Below are positions 8,062-15,560 of a stretch of DNA of 64,000 nucleotides, in pieces. Source of the stretch: Euryhalocaulis caribicus (GTDB lineage: Bacteria > Pseudomonadota > Alphaproteobacteria > Caulobacterales > Maricaulaceae); contig NZ_ASJA01000012.1 of NCBI RefSeq assembly GCF_000412185.1, positions 1-64,000 on the forward strand, given 5' to 3'. The notes beneath the pieces were generated by a model that saw only the letters and a program-made list of their open reading frames with translations, did not search any database and was not told where the DNA came from. Each line of letters starts with the position of its first letter. Positions within the stretch are counted from its first letter, which is position 1. The position numbers and the translations under genes are program-made.

Positions 8062-8256
8062 TCACGCCTCGTCGTCGAAGATCTCCTCGATCGGGCGGCC
8101 GAACAGCCGGGCGATGCGGAAGGCGAGCGGCAGGGAGGGGTCGTAACGCCCCGCCTCCAGCGCATTCACGGTCTGGCGGGAGACGTCGAGCTTTTCGGCC
8201 AGCGCGCCTTGCGTCCAGCCCATTTCGGCGCGGAGTTGGCGCAGGATGTTCTTCAT
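8062..8256 (-). CDS. XRE-family HTH regulator (module 2)
   Basis: A 64-residue protein made of a single Cro/CI-type helix-turn-helix (MGWTQGALAEKLDVSRQTVN at about 12-31, then EAGRYDPSLPLAFRIARLFG). It is the last gene of a three-gene operon and overlaps the preceding membrane-protein gene by four bases (ATGA), so the two are translationally coupled. It is the second copy in this window of the arrangement membrane protein(s) followed by a tiny XRE regulator. It is a good candidate for binding the inverted repeat in the promoter at 8917-8973. Confidence 0.9.
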   Translation of the reverse strand: MKNILRQLRAEMGWTQGALAEKLDVSRQTVNALEAGRYDPSLPLAFRIARLFGRPIEEIFDDEA

Positions 8257-8657
8257 CCGCCATACCGCCGGTTGAGCACCGCCATGGCCGCCGTGTGAGT
8301 GAGCGCGGCGGCGGGCAGCAGCAGGAAGAGCGGGGGCTCCGGCCAGCCCATGATGAAGCTGAAGATGCCCCAGAGCGAGGCCGCGAAGACCACGCCGCCG
8401 GCGCTGATCATGATGGCGCGGAACTGGATCTCCCGCTGCATCTCGTCGCCGCCGCGCGTCATGCGCACGAACTCATACCCCCACCAGGCCATCGGCAGGA
8501 CAGGCAGGGCGGCCAGCGCCAGCCGGACGCCCTGCTGCGAGACAGACGAGAACAGCAGGATGGAGGGCACCAGGACGGCGACATAGAGCAGAAGCGCCAG
8601 CGTGCCTGTCCGGCGAAAGCGTTTCAGGCGCGACTGGCTGGGCGCGGTCCCGCTCAT
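8253..8657 (-). CDS. Four-helix membrane protein of module 2
   Basis: A 134-residue protein with four predicted transmembrane helices (about 22-42, 46-62, 80-100 and 104-124). Between helices 2 and 3 lies a cytoplasmic charged loop, TRGGDEMQREIQFRAI, that parallels the DETDERERFISLKA loop of the module 1 membrane protein. This shared loop suggests a common, possibly signal-transmitting part. Its start (ATG 8657) overlaps the stop of the 82-residue gene by four bases, and its stop overlaps the XRE start. The function is unknown. Confidence 0.8.
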   Translation of the reverse strand: MSGTAPSQSRLKRFRRTGTLALLLYVAVLVPSILLFSSVSQQGVRLALAALPVLPMAWWGYEFVRMTRGGDEMQREIQFRAIMISAGGVVFAASLWGIFSFIMGWPEPPLFLLLPAAALTHTAAMAVLNRRYGG

Positions 8658-8902
8658 GCCGCGCCGCGCCCGCACAGCGCGCGCCAGATGCGGGCGCGGT
8701 TGGAAAATGCGGTCCAGCCGAGCACCACCCCGCCGACCCAGAACACCGCCTCGGTCGATACCGCAGCGATGGTGACCAGCACGGTCCACAGCGCGACGCC
8801 CGGGTCCATGAACAGCCAGACGCCCAGCATGGTCAGCCAGGTGGTCGTGCAGACGCCCAGCGCGATGGCGAGAAGCAGCAGCTTGAGCGATTTCGAAGTC
8901 AT
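8654..8902 (-). CDS. Small membrane protein, first gene of module 2
   Basis: An 82-residue protein with two predicted transmembrane segments (about 7-31 and 38-62) and a short basic C terminus (NRARIWRALCGRGAA). I recognise no family. It opens the three-gene operon that ends in the XRE regulator; every junction is an ATGA overlap, so the three proteins are probably made in fixed ratio. The start is supported by GGAGATCGCC shortly upstream of the ATG. Confidence 0.7.
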   Translation of the reverse strand: MTSKSLKLLLLAIALGVCTTTWLTMLGVWLFMDPGVALWTVLVTIAAVSTEAVFWVGGVVLGWTAFSNRARIWRALCGRGAA

Positions 8903-8916
8903 GGCGATCTCCTGAT

Positions 8917-8973
8917 TGGAAAGTGTGCTTTACAAGTATGCGCCGCCGCCCAGCCTGTCAAGCACGCTTTCCA
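8917..8973 (-). promoter_or_regulatory. Promoter of module 2 with a 14-bp inverted-repeat operator
   Basis: Two arms, TGGAAAGTGTGCTT (8917-8930) and AAGCACGCTTTCCA (8960-8973), are inverted copies matching at 13 of 14 positions, 29 bases apart. On the minus strand the upstream arm overlaps a consensus -35 (TTGACA); 17 bases later lies TACTTG or a close -10 variant, partly covered by the second arm. This looks like an operator that would block the promoter, most simply for the XRE regulator of the operon. Confidence 0.65.
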
Positions 8974-9043
8974 TTTTGTGCGCAAAAAGAGCCGGGCTGC
9001 GTCTGGCCGATAGCCAGCCATGGCAAGGCGCGGCGGGCGGCGT

Positions 9044-9850
9044 CTATCTGAAGAAACGTAGCGCGGCCGAGATAATGGCTTCAGGCGCATCTTCCTGCAC
9101 CAGATGGCCGGCGCCGGGGATTTCCGTCAGTTCGCAATCGGGCAGCATGGCCGATAATTCGCGGCCGCGGGCAAGGGGTATCCATTCGTCATCACAGCCC
9201 CACAGGAGCGTGACGGGAAAGCGCAACTCCCCGTACTGGTCCTGAACAGCATCGGTGTATTTCAGATCCATCTGGGCGATCTGGCGGTAGAAGCCGGGTT
9301 GGCCGGATTCGCCCAGCCAGGGCGTCAGATAAGGCTCGAGTTCGGCATCGCTCATCGGGCGCGAAGCCGCGCCGCGGATATAGGCGCGCAGGATGGCGCG
9401 CTGCAGGTAATCCGGGACCCCGGCGAAGGCGGCTTCATGCTCGCGCACATGCTGCACGAAAGGCGAACCCCAGGGACGGATGGCGACCGGGTCGATCAGC
9501 AGCAGCCTTTCGTAGTCCAGCCGGTTGAGAAAGTGCGCGCGCAGCGCGGTCGCGCCACCGAAGTCATGCGCCATGACCTGCGGCTTCACCAGGCCCCAAT
9601 GTTCGAACAGCGCGGCCAGCACCTCATTCTGGACGCCAAGGGAGACGTCGGCGTCGGGTTTGGCGGACAGGCCGTAACCCAGCAGATCGTAGAGATAGAC
9701 CGTATGATCGCGCGCCAGCTCCGGCGCGATCCTGCGCCAGACGTGAGATGAGAATGGCGTCCCGTGCAGGAGGACAAGCGCGGGACCATCGCCAAGACGG
9801 TCCCACGCAATGTCATGGCCCTTGAATTGAAAGCGCTTTTCGAGCCGCAC
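9044..9850 (-). CDS. Alpha/beta hydrolase with Asp nucleophile (haloalkane dehalogenase-like)
   Basis: A 268-residue alpha/beta-hydrolase-fold protein. The oxyanion region is LLHGTPFSSHVW (about 28-39), and the nucleophile elbow reads MAHDFGGATA with aspartate in the nucleophile position instead of serine, as in haloalkane and fluoroacetate dehalogenases and epoxide hydrolases. The catalytic histidine is in GAGHLVQEDAPE near the C terminus. It is the third gene of the betaine-synthesis operon, 11 bases after the second methyltransferase, so a link to methylamine or SAM metabolism is possible but unproven. The start is a GTG at 9850. Confidence 0.85.
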   Translation of the reverse strand: MRLEKRFQFKGHDIAWDRLGDGPALVLLHGTPFSSHVWRRIAPELARDHTVYLYDLLGYGLSAKPDADVSLGVQNEVLAALFEHWGLVKPQVMAHDFGGATALRAHFLNRLDYERLLLIDPVAIRPWGSPFVQHVREHEAAFAGVPDYLQRAILRAYIRGAASRPMSDAELEPYLTPWLGESGQPGFYRQIAQMDLKYTDAVQDQYGELRFPVTLLWGCDDEWIPLARGRELSAMLPDCELTEIPGAGHLVQEDAPEAIISAALRFFR

Positions 9851-9861
9851 GCGAGGACGGC

Positions 9862-10695
9862 CTATTCCGGCTTGCGGAAGTGGAGGATGCCCCAGTTCAG
9901 CTTGCCCGTGGCCGCGCCGTCGACCCAGTGGCCGAGGCCCTCGATCATGTTGTCGATATATTCGGTGGAGACCGTTTTCTCGATATTCTCGCGGTCCTTG
10001 ATCAACTCCTCCCGGACGCGGCCATAATGGCGGCCCAGCTGGTCGGGATATTCGCGAACATCGACCTCTACCAGGCCCGCCTTCTTCGCCGCTTCGCGGT
10101 AGAAGGCGACCGAGGCCAGAGAGGAGAGGCGGATGCGGTTGAGGATCGGCTGCAGTTCGCCGTCATCGGCATCGTCGGCCTTCATCGGGTCGGTGAAGAT
10201 GATATCGCCGCCCGGTTTCACGATGCGGGCGCATTCTTCAATGATGCCTTGGCGGTCGCCGCCGTGCAGGAAGCTGTCCTGTGACCACATGGCGTCAAAG
10301 GCGCCGTCCTCGGCGGGGACTTCGTTGAACGAGCCGTGGATCACCTCGATCTCGTCATGGAAGCCGGCCTTGGCGTTCAGCTGGCGGTTAATCTCGTTCT
10401 GCTTGTCCGCGATATTGACGCAGGTCACTTTCCAGTCGCGATTGCGCACCATCCAGCGAGCCCCGCCGCCATAGCCGGCGCCGAGATCCACCACGTGCGC
10501 GCCCTTGGGCAGGTCCAGCATGTCGGCGATGGTCTCCACCGTGCGGATGCTGGCGTCCCGGATCGCCTCGTCCTCGGACTTGTAGAGGCCGACATGGATA
10601 TCCTCGCCGCCCCAGACATCCAGATAGAAGCGGACGGCGTCGTCGCTGTCGTAATAGTCCTCCGCGACGGCGGAGGCCTGTTTATGATTTTCCAT
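9862..10695 (-). CDS. Sarcosine/dimethylglycine N-methyltransferase
   Basis: A 277-residue class I SAM-dependent methyltransferase that catalyses the later methylations of glycine to betaine (sarcosine to dimethylglycine to glycine betaine). Motif I is VVDLGAGYGGGARWMV (about 67-82), followed by WSQDSFLHGGD and the post-motif FTDPMKADD characteristic of SDMT-type enzymes. With the preceding glycine/sarcosine methyltransferase it would give de novo synthesis of the compatible solute glycine betaine, a trait of halophiles. ATG 10695 overlaps the preceding gene by 14 bases; a TTG at 10716 is the alternative start. Confidence 0.92.
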   Translation of the reverse strand: MENHKQASAVAEDYYDSDDAVRFYLDVWGGEDIHVGLYKSEDEAIRDASIRTVETIADMLDLPKGAHVVDLGAGYGGGARWMVRNRDWKVTCVNIADKQNEINRQLNAKAGFHDEIEVIHGSFNEVPAEDGAFDAMWSQDSFLHGGDRQGIIEECARIVKPGGDIIFTDPMKADDADDGELQPILNRIRLSSLASVAFYREAAKKAGLVEVDVREYPDQLGRHYGRVREELIKDRENIEKTVSTEYIDNMIEGLGHWVDGAATGKLNWGILHFRKPE

Positions 10696-11509
10696 GATCA
10701 AATTTCTTTTGCGCAACGTGAATGAAGAAATCGGGGTTATCGACCGGCTTGTCGTTGAAATCGCCGTAGGTCTCGATGTTCTGGAAACCCGCCTCGGTCA
10801 TCAGGCCCTCGACATAGTTCCGGCGCAGCGGAAACATGTTCAGGTGATAGGTCTGCCCGTCTGAAAATTCGTAGCAGAAACGCGCCAGGCCATCGTCGAC
10901 CTTCTCGGGAAAGACATTGACGTCCTTGCCGGTATAGACCGAGTGCTTGGAGCCGTAATTGCCGTCCAGGATCGCATCGTAATTGCGGTGATCCATGATC
11001 AGCACGCCGTCATGTTTCAGCGCGGCGTAGAATTCGGCCAGGGCGCGGCGGCGGTCGGCCTCTTCATGCAGGTGGGTGAAGGAATTCCCCAGACAGATGA
11101 CCGCGTCATACTTGCCCTGGATATCCTTGTTCAGCCAGCGCCAGTCGCTGCACACCGTCTTGAGGATCTGGTCGTGCTCGACGCCGTTGTCGAAGGCCAT
11201 GGCCAGCATCTGGGCGCTGCCGTCGCAACTGGTGACGTCCAGCCCCGCCTTCTTCAGGCGGATGGAGTGGAAACCGGTGCCGGTGGCGACGTCCAGAATC
11301 TTGTGCTTGCCGTATTTTTTCAGGACGTCGACGAAGAACTGGCCTTCGCTTTTCGCGCGGCCTTCCCAGTCGATCAGCTCGTCCCATTTCTCGACGAACC
11401 CGCGGATATATTCGTTCTGGTAGTGATTGGTGTCGCGGACCTTCAGAGGGTCGCTGCCGTAATCCTGTTTGTTTGTGTCGCGACTTTTCAAGTCAGCTGA
11501 CGTTGACAT
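10682..11509 (-). CDS. Glycine/sarcosine N-methyltransferase
   Basis: A 275-residue class I SAM-dependent methyltransferase for the first two steps of betaine synthesis from glycine. Motif I is ILDVATGTGFHSIRL (about 71-85), and the sequence includes the GSMT-type features CLGNSFTHL and MDHRNYD. It is the first gene of a three-gene operon with the second methyltransferase and an Asp-nucleophile hydrolase. Its product S-adenosylhomocysteine inhibits the enzyme in characterised relatives. A ~310-base region with several hairpins separates it from the peroxiredoxin gene and may control expression. Confidence 0.93.
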   Translation of the reverse strand: MSTSADLKSRDTNKQDYGSDPLKVRDTNHYQNEYIRGFVEKWDELIDWEGRAKSEGQFFVDVLKKYGKHKILDVATGTGFHSIRLKKAGLDVTSCDGSAQMLAMAFDNGVEHDQILKTVCSDWRWLNKDIQGKYDAVICLGNSFTHLHEEADRRRALAEFYAALKHDGVLIMDHRNYDAILDGNYGSKHSVYTGKDVNVFPEKVDDGLARFCYEFSDGQTYHLNMFPLRRNYVEGLMTEAGFQNIETYGDFNDKPVDNPDFFIHVAQKKFDHGKS

Positions 11510-11756
11510 ACCTTACCTGCGCTTTTGCTTCGTATCGGAGGCGCCAGAGCGCTCCTCCCAGGTTCCCATAACCGGCGCGCCGCACTTGGCATGCGGACTT
11601 TTTATGGGCCGGCTGGGGTGAAAATCTGGGCGGCCCCGGCCGTCTCGTGGAAACCCCCCGGATTACGAAGGGTTCCTCGACCGACCCAATATGCATAGGT
11701 GATATCGGCGGCGGTTTTAACCGGGCGCGCGGAAATTCATGAAAACTTTTTGCGGC
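11510..11756 (-). promoter_or_regulatory. Long structured 5' leader/promoter region of the betaine operon
   Basis: This gene-free stretch holds several potential RNA hairpins when read toward the methyltransferase gene. CCGCA/TGCGG lies around 11580-11600 and GGCCGG/CCGGCC around 11607-11642. Next to the start codon is a domain closed by ACCTG/CAGGT (about 11515-11563) that contains GGAG-GA-GCGC-TCTG-GCGC-CTCC. The sequence GAGGAGCGCT inside it equals the core of S-adenosylhomocysteine riboswitches, but the remaining helices of that family are not evident. A 67-codon open frame starting at 11696 runs through it and is probably meaningless. Confidence 0.45.
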
Positions 11757-11800
11757 GCAATATAAAACGCGGCGCGGAAAAAATAATTCCGCGCCGCGTT
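11757..11800 (-). terminator. Strong terminator after the peroxiredoxin gene
   Basis: AACGCGGCGCGGAA (11766-11779) and TTCCGCGCCGCGTT (11787-11800) form a perfect 14-bp stem with a 7-base loop. On the minus strand it is followed by TTTTATATT. It ends the peroxiredoxin transcript before the betaine operon leader. Confidence 0.92.
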
Positions 11801-11820
11801 TCTTTAGGCAAGTCAGGGGT

Positions 11821-12456
11821 TTACCGGTTGGGCTGCGGCGTCGTGCGCAAATAAGGCTTAATTTTGTTATAGCCTTTTGTGAACAGTTGATCGGCCTCTT
11901 CGTCGCTCAGCGACGGTACAATGATCACGTCCTCGCCATCGCGCCAGTTCACCGGGGTGGCAACCTTGAATTGATCGGTCAGCTGCAGCGAATCGATCAG
12001 GCGCAGCACTTCCTGGAAATTCCGGCCGGCGCTGGGCGGGTAGGCGAAGAAGGCGCGGACTTTCCTGTTCGGGTCGATCACGAACACCGTGCGCACCGTC
12101 ACCTTGGCGTCGGCGTTCGGGTGGATCATGCCATAAAGATTGGCGATCTGGTTGTCCTGATCCGCGATGATCGGGAAATTCACCGCGCAGCCTTGGGTCT
12201 CCTCGATATCGCCGATCCAGCCCTTGTGGTCCTCCAGCGGGTCGACGGAGATGGCGATGGCCTTGGCGTTCCGCTTGTCGAACTCGCCCTTCAGCTTCGC
12301 CGTCTCGCCCAGCTCTGTCGTGCAGACCGGGGTGTAGTCGGCCGGGTGGGAGAAGAAGATCGCCCACTGATCGCCGATCCAGTCGTGAAAGCTGATGCGG
12401 CCTTGCGTCGTCTCGGCTTCGAAATCGGGGACGGTGTCGCCAATCTGCAAGCTCAT
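11821..12456 (-). CDS. Peroxiredoxin, 1-Cys Prx6 type
   Basis: A 211-residue thiol peroxidase of the Prx6 subfamily. The peroxidatic cysteine is Cys45 in HPADYTPVCTTELG; the extended C-terminal half (VNWRDGEDVIIVPSLSDEEA) is typical of 1-Cys enzymes and absent from AhpC. It reduces hydrogen peroxide and organic hydroperoxides in the cytoplasm. A second cysteine (Cys90, GCAVNFP) is not at the usual resolving position. It is a single-gene unit with an SD-like GAGGAGCC before the ATG and a strong terminator behind. Confidence 0.95.
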   Translation of the reverse strand: MSLQIGDTVPDFEAETTQGRISFHDWIGDQWAIFFSHPADYTPVCTTELGETAKLKGEFDKRNAKAIAISVDPLEDHKGWIGDIEETQGCAVNFPIIADQDNQIANLYGMIHPNADAKVTVRTVFVIDPNRKVRAFFAYPPSAGRNFQEVLRLIDSLQLTDQFKVATPVNWRDGEDVIIVPSLSDEEADQLFTKGYNKIKPYLRTTPQPNR

Positions 12457-12636
12457 ATCGGTGGCTCCTCTTTGCTGCCAGGCGGGAACGGGAATGCGTC
12501 CCGGACTAGGTGGCGCGAGGCCCGGCGCTTTGCAAGGGAGGACGATCCGGGAATTCCGGTCTGACCGGAACAGGATTCCGCCGCGGCGGCGCCTGCGCGC
12601 CAGAGCCGCAAGATTATTGCGGAAACAGCGCCTGAG

Positions 12637-13596
12637 TCAGGCCGAACAACTGGCCCCGCCCAGAACGCAGAACCGGGCGCAATGGGGGTGGTTGAGTTTG
12701 ACCGGCTTCAGAGACCCGGCCAGCGTGCGCGCCAGCTCGAACTCCTCGTCATAAGGGGTCAGGGTGCAGGCGATCACGGCGGGGGCGTCATCGCCCCGGC
12801 GTTTGACGATCATGCGGCTGGTCGCGCACATCATCGCGCCTGGATCGACGCCCAGAATGCCCCAGCATTCGGTGGTGATCTCCGGCACGTCCGCGCTCTC
12901 GTCCATCTCGGGAAAGATCAGCAGGCGGGACGGGTCCTGCGCGGGGATATCCAGCCCCTCCCGCTCGAACAGGCGCAGGAATCCGGCGCGCGCCTCGTCT
13001 TCGGTTTCTCCGGTCAGGCTGCGTCCGGCGGCGGACAGGCGGAATCCCTCGTCCCGCAGCCAGCGCACGCCCTTCATGGTTTTCCCGAAAGCGCCTTCGC
13101 CGCGCTCGGCGTCGTGCACCGCGGCGCTGTAATGGTCGATGCTGATGCGCAGGGTCAGGCGGCCGCCATATTCGGCGTTCAGCGCCGCCATGTCTTTCTG
13201 CACCTTCGGGCGCATCATGGGGCGCATGGCGTTGGTCAGGATCAGAACCTCGTGCCCGCGGGCCAGCGCATCGCCCGCCATTGCGGCCATGTCGGGATTC
13301 ATGAAGGGCTCGCCGCCGGTGAAGCCGATCTCCACCGGGCCGATCCCCATCTCGTCGATCTCGTCCAGAAAGCGCGCGGCCTCGGCGCGGGTCAGATAGA
13401 CCAGCGCGTCATTGGTCGGCGAGCTTTCGATATAGCAGTTCAGGCACTCGATATTGCACAGCGTGCCGGTGTTGAACCACAGCGTCTCCAGCCGGGCGAA
13501 ATCGACGCTGGCGCGGCGCTCTCCCTTCGCTGTGATGTCCGGATCGCGAAACTTTGCGGGGTCCAGGCGGGGTTCGGTATCGGTTTGCACGCTCAT
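12637..13596 (-). CDS. Radical SAM protein with C-terminal cysteine cluster
   Basis: A 319-residue radical S-adenosylmethionine enzyme. The [4Fe-4S] motif is CX3CX2C (Cys47, Cys51, Cys54, in TLCNIECLNCYIE), followed by the SAM-contacting GFTGGEPFMNPD. The C-terminal third carries further cysteines (CWGIL, MMCATS, IACTL, HCARFC, ASC), which suggests a SPASM- or Twitch-like auxiliary cluster domain. Such enzymes often modify peptides or cofactors, but no precursor peptide or partner gene lies next to it: the neighbours are a peroxiredoxin and tRNA-Gly. The substrate is unknown. It stands alone on the minus strand. Confidence 0.85.
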   Translation of the reverse strand: MSVQTDTEPRLDPAKFRDPDITAKGERRASVDFARLETLWFNTGTLCNIECLNCYIESSPTNDALVYLTRAEAARFLDEIDEMGIGPVEIGFTGGEPFMNPDMAAMAGDALARGHEVLILTNAMRPMMRPKVQKDMAALNAEYGGRLTLRISIDHYSAAVHDAERGEGAFGKTMKGVRWLRDEGFRLSAAGRSLTGETEDEARAGFLRLFEREGLDIPAQDPSRLLIFPEMDESADVPEITTECWGILGVDPGAMMCATSRMIVKRRGDDAPAVIACTLTPYDEEFELARTLAGSLKPVKLNHPHCARFCVLGGASCSA

Positions 13597-13726
13597 GCAT
13601 CATGGATATGGGGCGCGCGGCGCGGTTTCCAGCCGTTCACGTCAGCGCTGGCGCAATCGTGATCGCGGCGCGCGCCGCTTGCCCGCAGGCGCAAAGCCTT
13701 GGTATTCCCCGTCCCGCGCGCTTCGC

Positions 13727-13800
13727 GCGGGTATGATGTAACGGTAGCCTGTCAGCTTCCCAAGCTGATCGTGCGGGTTCGATTCCCGCTACCCGCTCCA
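13727..13800 (+). tRNA. tRNA-Gly (anticodon CCC)
   Basis: A 74-nt cloverleaf with acceptor stem GCGGGTA/TACCCGC, anticodon stem TCAGC/GCTGA with loop TTCCCAA (anticodon CCC), T arm GCGGG-TTCGATT-CCCGC, and an encoded 3' CCA (13798-13800). It reads GGG codons. Confidence 0.96.
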
Positions 13801-13847
13801 GCGCGCCTCCCGGCAGATGCGGAACACCGTCCCAATCGATCCGGGGT

Positions 13848-15254
13848 TCAGGACCGTCCGCTATAGAAAACGCCCAGCCTGAATACGGCCCAGAGCAGGC
13901 CCGTCGCCGCGGTCGCCATCATCATCAGCGCCATGTCCGGCAGGAACAGGTAGAGCGTGCCGATCGATATTCCGAACAGCGCGGGGATGAGATGGAGCGC
14001 GGTCCAGGCGAGCGCGATCATCATCGGCAAAGGAAGCCAGATGCTGACCAGACCGGAGAACCCTGACTTCGCGCGCAGCCTGTCCCGGTGCAGCCAGGCC
14101 CAGACCGCGCAGAACACGAAGAAGGGCGGCAGCAGCGCGAACATCAGAAAGACCGATTTACGGCTCCAGCCGCCCGCATCGCCGTCATGGTCGAGCCCCA
14201 GCGCTGTTGCGCTGAGCCCGGTGCGGAGCGTGGCCGTTTCCCCGAATCCGAAGCCACTGCCGGCATTCACCAGAACCACAGCCCCTTTGCGCTCCGCCGG
14301 AACGAAAAGGGCGAGCGTTTCGACCCCGCGGCTTGTGCCGGTGTGAAAGACTGTTCCGCTCTCGGCGTCCAGCGACCAGCCGAAGCCGTAATTTGGCGAG
14401 GCGCCGCTGGCCGGGCGCAGCATGTCCGCCTTGCTGTCGGCGCTGATGACGTCGTCCTGGCCGTTCATCATGACCGCCAGATACCGCGCCAGATCGTCGG
14501 CGCTGGCGATGACGCCGCCCGCCGGCGCGGTGACGCGGTTCGGACGGCTGTCCTTCACGGGCCGCTTTGTCCCGAACCACGGCAGATGCCCTCTCGCCAC
14601 GCCGTCATGGCGTTCGCCGTCGGCGACAAAGCTGTTCTCCATGCCGATCGGCGCCAGAATCCGGCGCTCCACATAGCCGGCGTAATCCTCGCCGCTTACC
14701 GCCTCGATAACCGCGCCGAGGATCTGGTAATTGGCGTTGGAATAATCCCAGACGGTTCCCGGTTGATGGGCGGGCGTCCATTGCGCGATCTGCGCAACGT
14801 GCTGTGAAAGCGCGTCTTCGGCGCCGCTTTGATCGGTGTGCGCGCCATTGCCCTGCCGGGTCGAATATCCGCTGGTATGGCCCAGCAATTGCCGGATCGT
14901 GATCGCGCCGGAGGGCCGGTCCGCGAAGACCTCCAGATAGCGGGAAACCGGCGCGTCCAGATCGACCTGGCCGGCTTCGACCAGTTGCATCACCGCCATC
15001 GCCGTAATGCTCTTGGAGATGGAGCCGATCAGGAACGGGGTGTCCGGCGTAACGGGATCGCCGCTTCCGCGCAGGACCTCGCCCCGCGCGCCGGATGTGA
15101 TTTCGCCGTCCTCGACCACGGCATAGGCAAGGCCCGGCGTCCCGGAAGCCGGCATTTCCGCGTTGATGAATTCATCAATGGATCCGGAAGACGCCGCGGC
15201 CTGAAGCGCGGCCGTCAGTCCCAGAACAACAAGCAAAGCCAAGACACGCCGCAT
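13848..15254 (-). CDS. Serine hydrolase, class C beta-lactamase/esterase family, membrane-anchored
   Basis: A 468-residue protein with a signal peptide, a periplasmic beta-lactamase-fold domain (about 25-340) and three or four C-terminal transmembrane helices (about 355-465). Catalytic motifs are visible: SxxK as Ser78-Lys81 (IGSISKSI), YxN as Tyr171-Asn173 (DYSNAN) and a KTG-like HTG in FHTGTSRG. Relatives are D-aminopeptidases, esterases and penicillin-binding-protein-like hydrolases, and true resistance activity is not implied. The membrane-spanning tail is less common in the family. It stands alone downstream of tRNA-Gly on the opposite strand. Confidence 0.88.
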   Translation of the reverse strand: MRRVLALLVVLGLTAALQAAASSGSIDEFINAEMPASGTPGLAYAVVEDGEITSGARGEVLRGSGDPVTPDTPFLIGSISKSITAMAVMQLVEAGQVDLDAPVSRYLEVFADRPSGAITIRQLLGHTSGYSTRQGNGAHTDQSGAEDALSQHVAQIAQWTPAHQPGTVWDYSNANYQILGAVIEAVSGEDYAGYVERRILAPIGMENSFVADGERHDGVARGHLPWFGTKRPVKDSRPNRVTAPAGGVIASADDLARYLAVMMNGQDDVISADSKADMLRPASGASPNYGFGWSLDAESGTVFHTGTSRGVETLALFVPAERKGAVVLVNAGSGFGFGETATLRTGLSATALGLDHDGDAGGWSRKSVFLMFALLPPFFVFCAVWAWLHRDRLRAKSGFSGLVSIWLPLPMMIALAWTALHLIPALFGISIGTLYLFLPDMALMMMATAATGLLWAVFRLGVFYSGRS

Positions 15255-15344
15255 AGTTCGCTCCCCCCGCTCAATGCTGCAATGCAGAGCATGGAGCGGC
15301 GGGATTTTTTTCGCCAGTCGCAGGCGCGATTTTTCAGCGTGACG

Positions 15345-15560
15345 CTAGAACATGCTGCCGCTGCGGCCGGTCTCGACGCCGGCCAGGTTCACGATATGGG
15401 TGAGGAACATCAGGGTCAGGGCGGCGAAGCCCAGCCCGATGAACATCCAGGGGATATAACGCACCTTGCCCAGCGTCGGCGGGCGCTGGCCGCGCCAGAT
15501 GCAGAAGGCGGCGACGGCCAGGCTGGCCAGCGCGGCGAGGGCGGAGCCGATATAGCCCAT
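15345..15560 (-). CDS. Small two-helix membrane protein coupled to glycosyltransferase
   Basis: A 71-residue protein with two predicted transmembrane helices (about 4-22 and 36-62). Its ATG at 15560 shares a base with the stop codon of the preceding glycosyltransferase (TGA and ATG overlap), so the two are translationally coupled. I do not recognise the family. It could be an accessory subunit of the membrane-bound glycosyltransferase, as small proteins often are in polysaccharide synthases, but that is inference from the coupling. Confidence 0.7.
   Translation of the reverse strand: MGYIGSALAALASLAVAAFCIWRGQRPPTLGKVRYIPWMFIGLGFAALTLMFLTHIVNLAGVETGRSGSMF

Noticed and set aside
11493-11696. 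A 67-codon frame running through the betaine-operon leader
   Set aside because: It reads across hairpins and into the methyltransferase start, has no ribosome site and a composition like noise. A leader peptide role was considered, but there is no run of a regulatory codon.
13727-13847. tRNA-Gly as an integration site of a genomic island
   Set aside because: No integrase and no repeated tRNA 3' end were found, and the following gene has the same composition as the rest of the window.
13848-15254. A beta-lactamase resistance gene
   Set aside because: The SxxK/YxN/HTG pattern also fits esterases and D-aminopeptidases, and the C-terminal membrane helices are not seen in class C resistance enzymes; resistance cannot be claimed.
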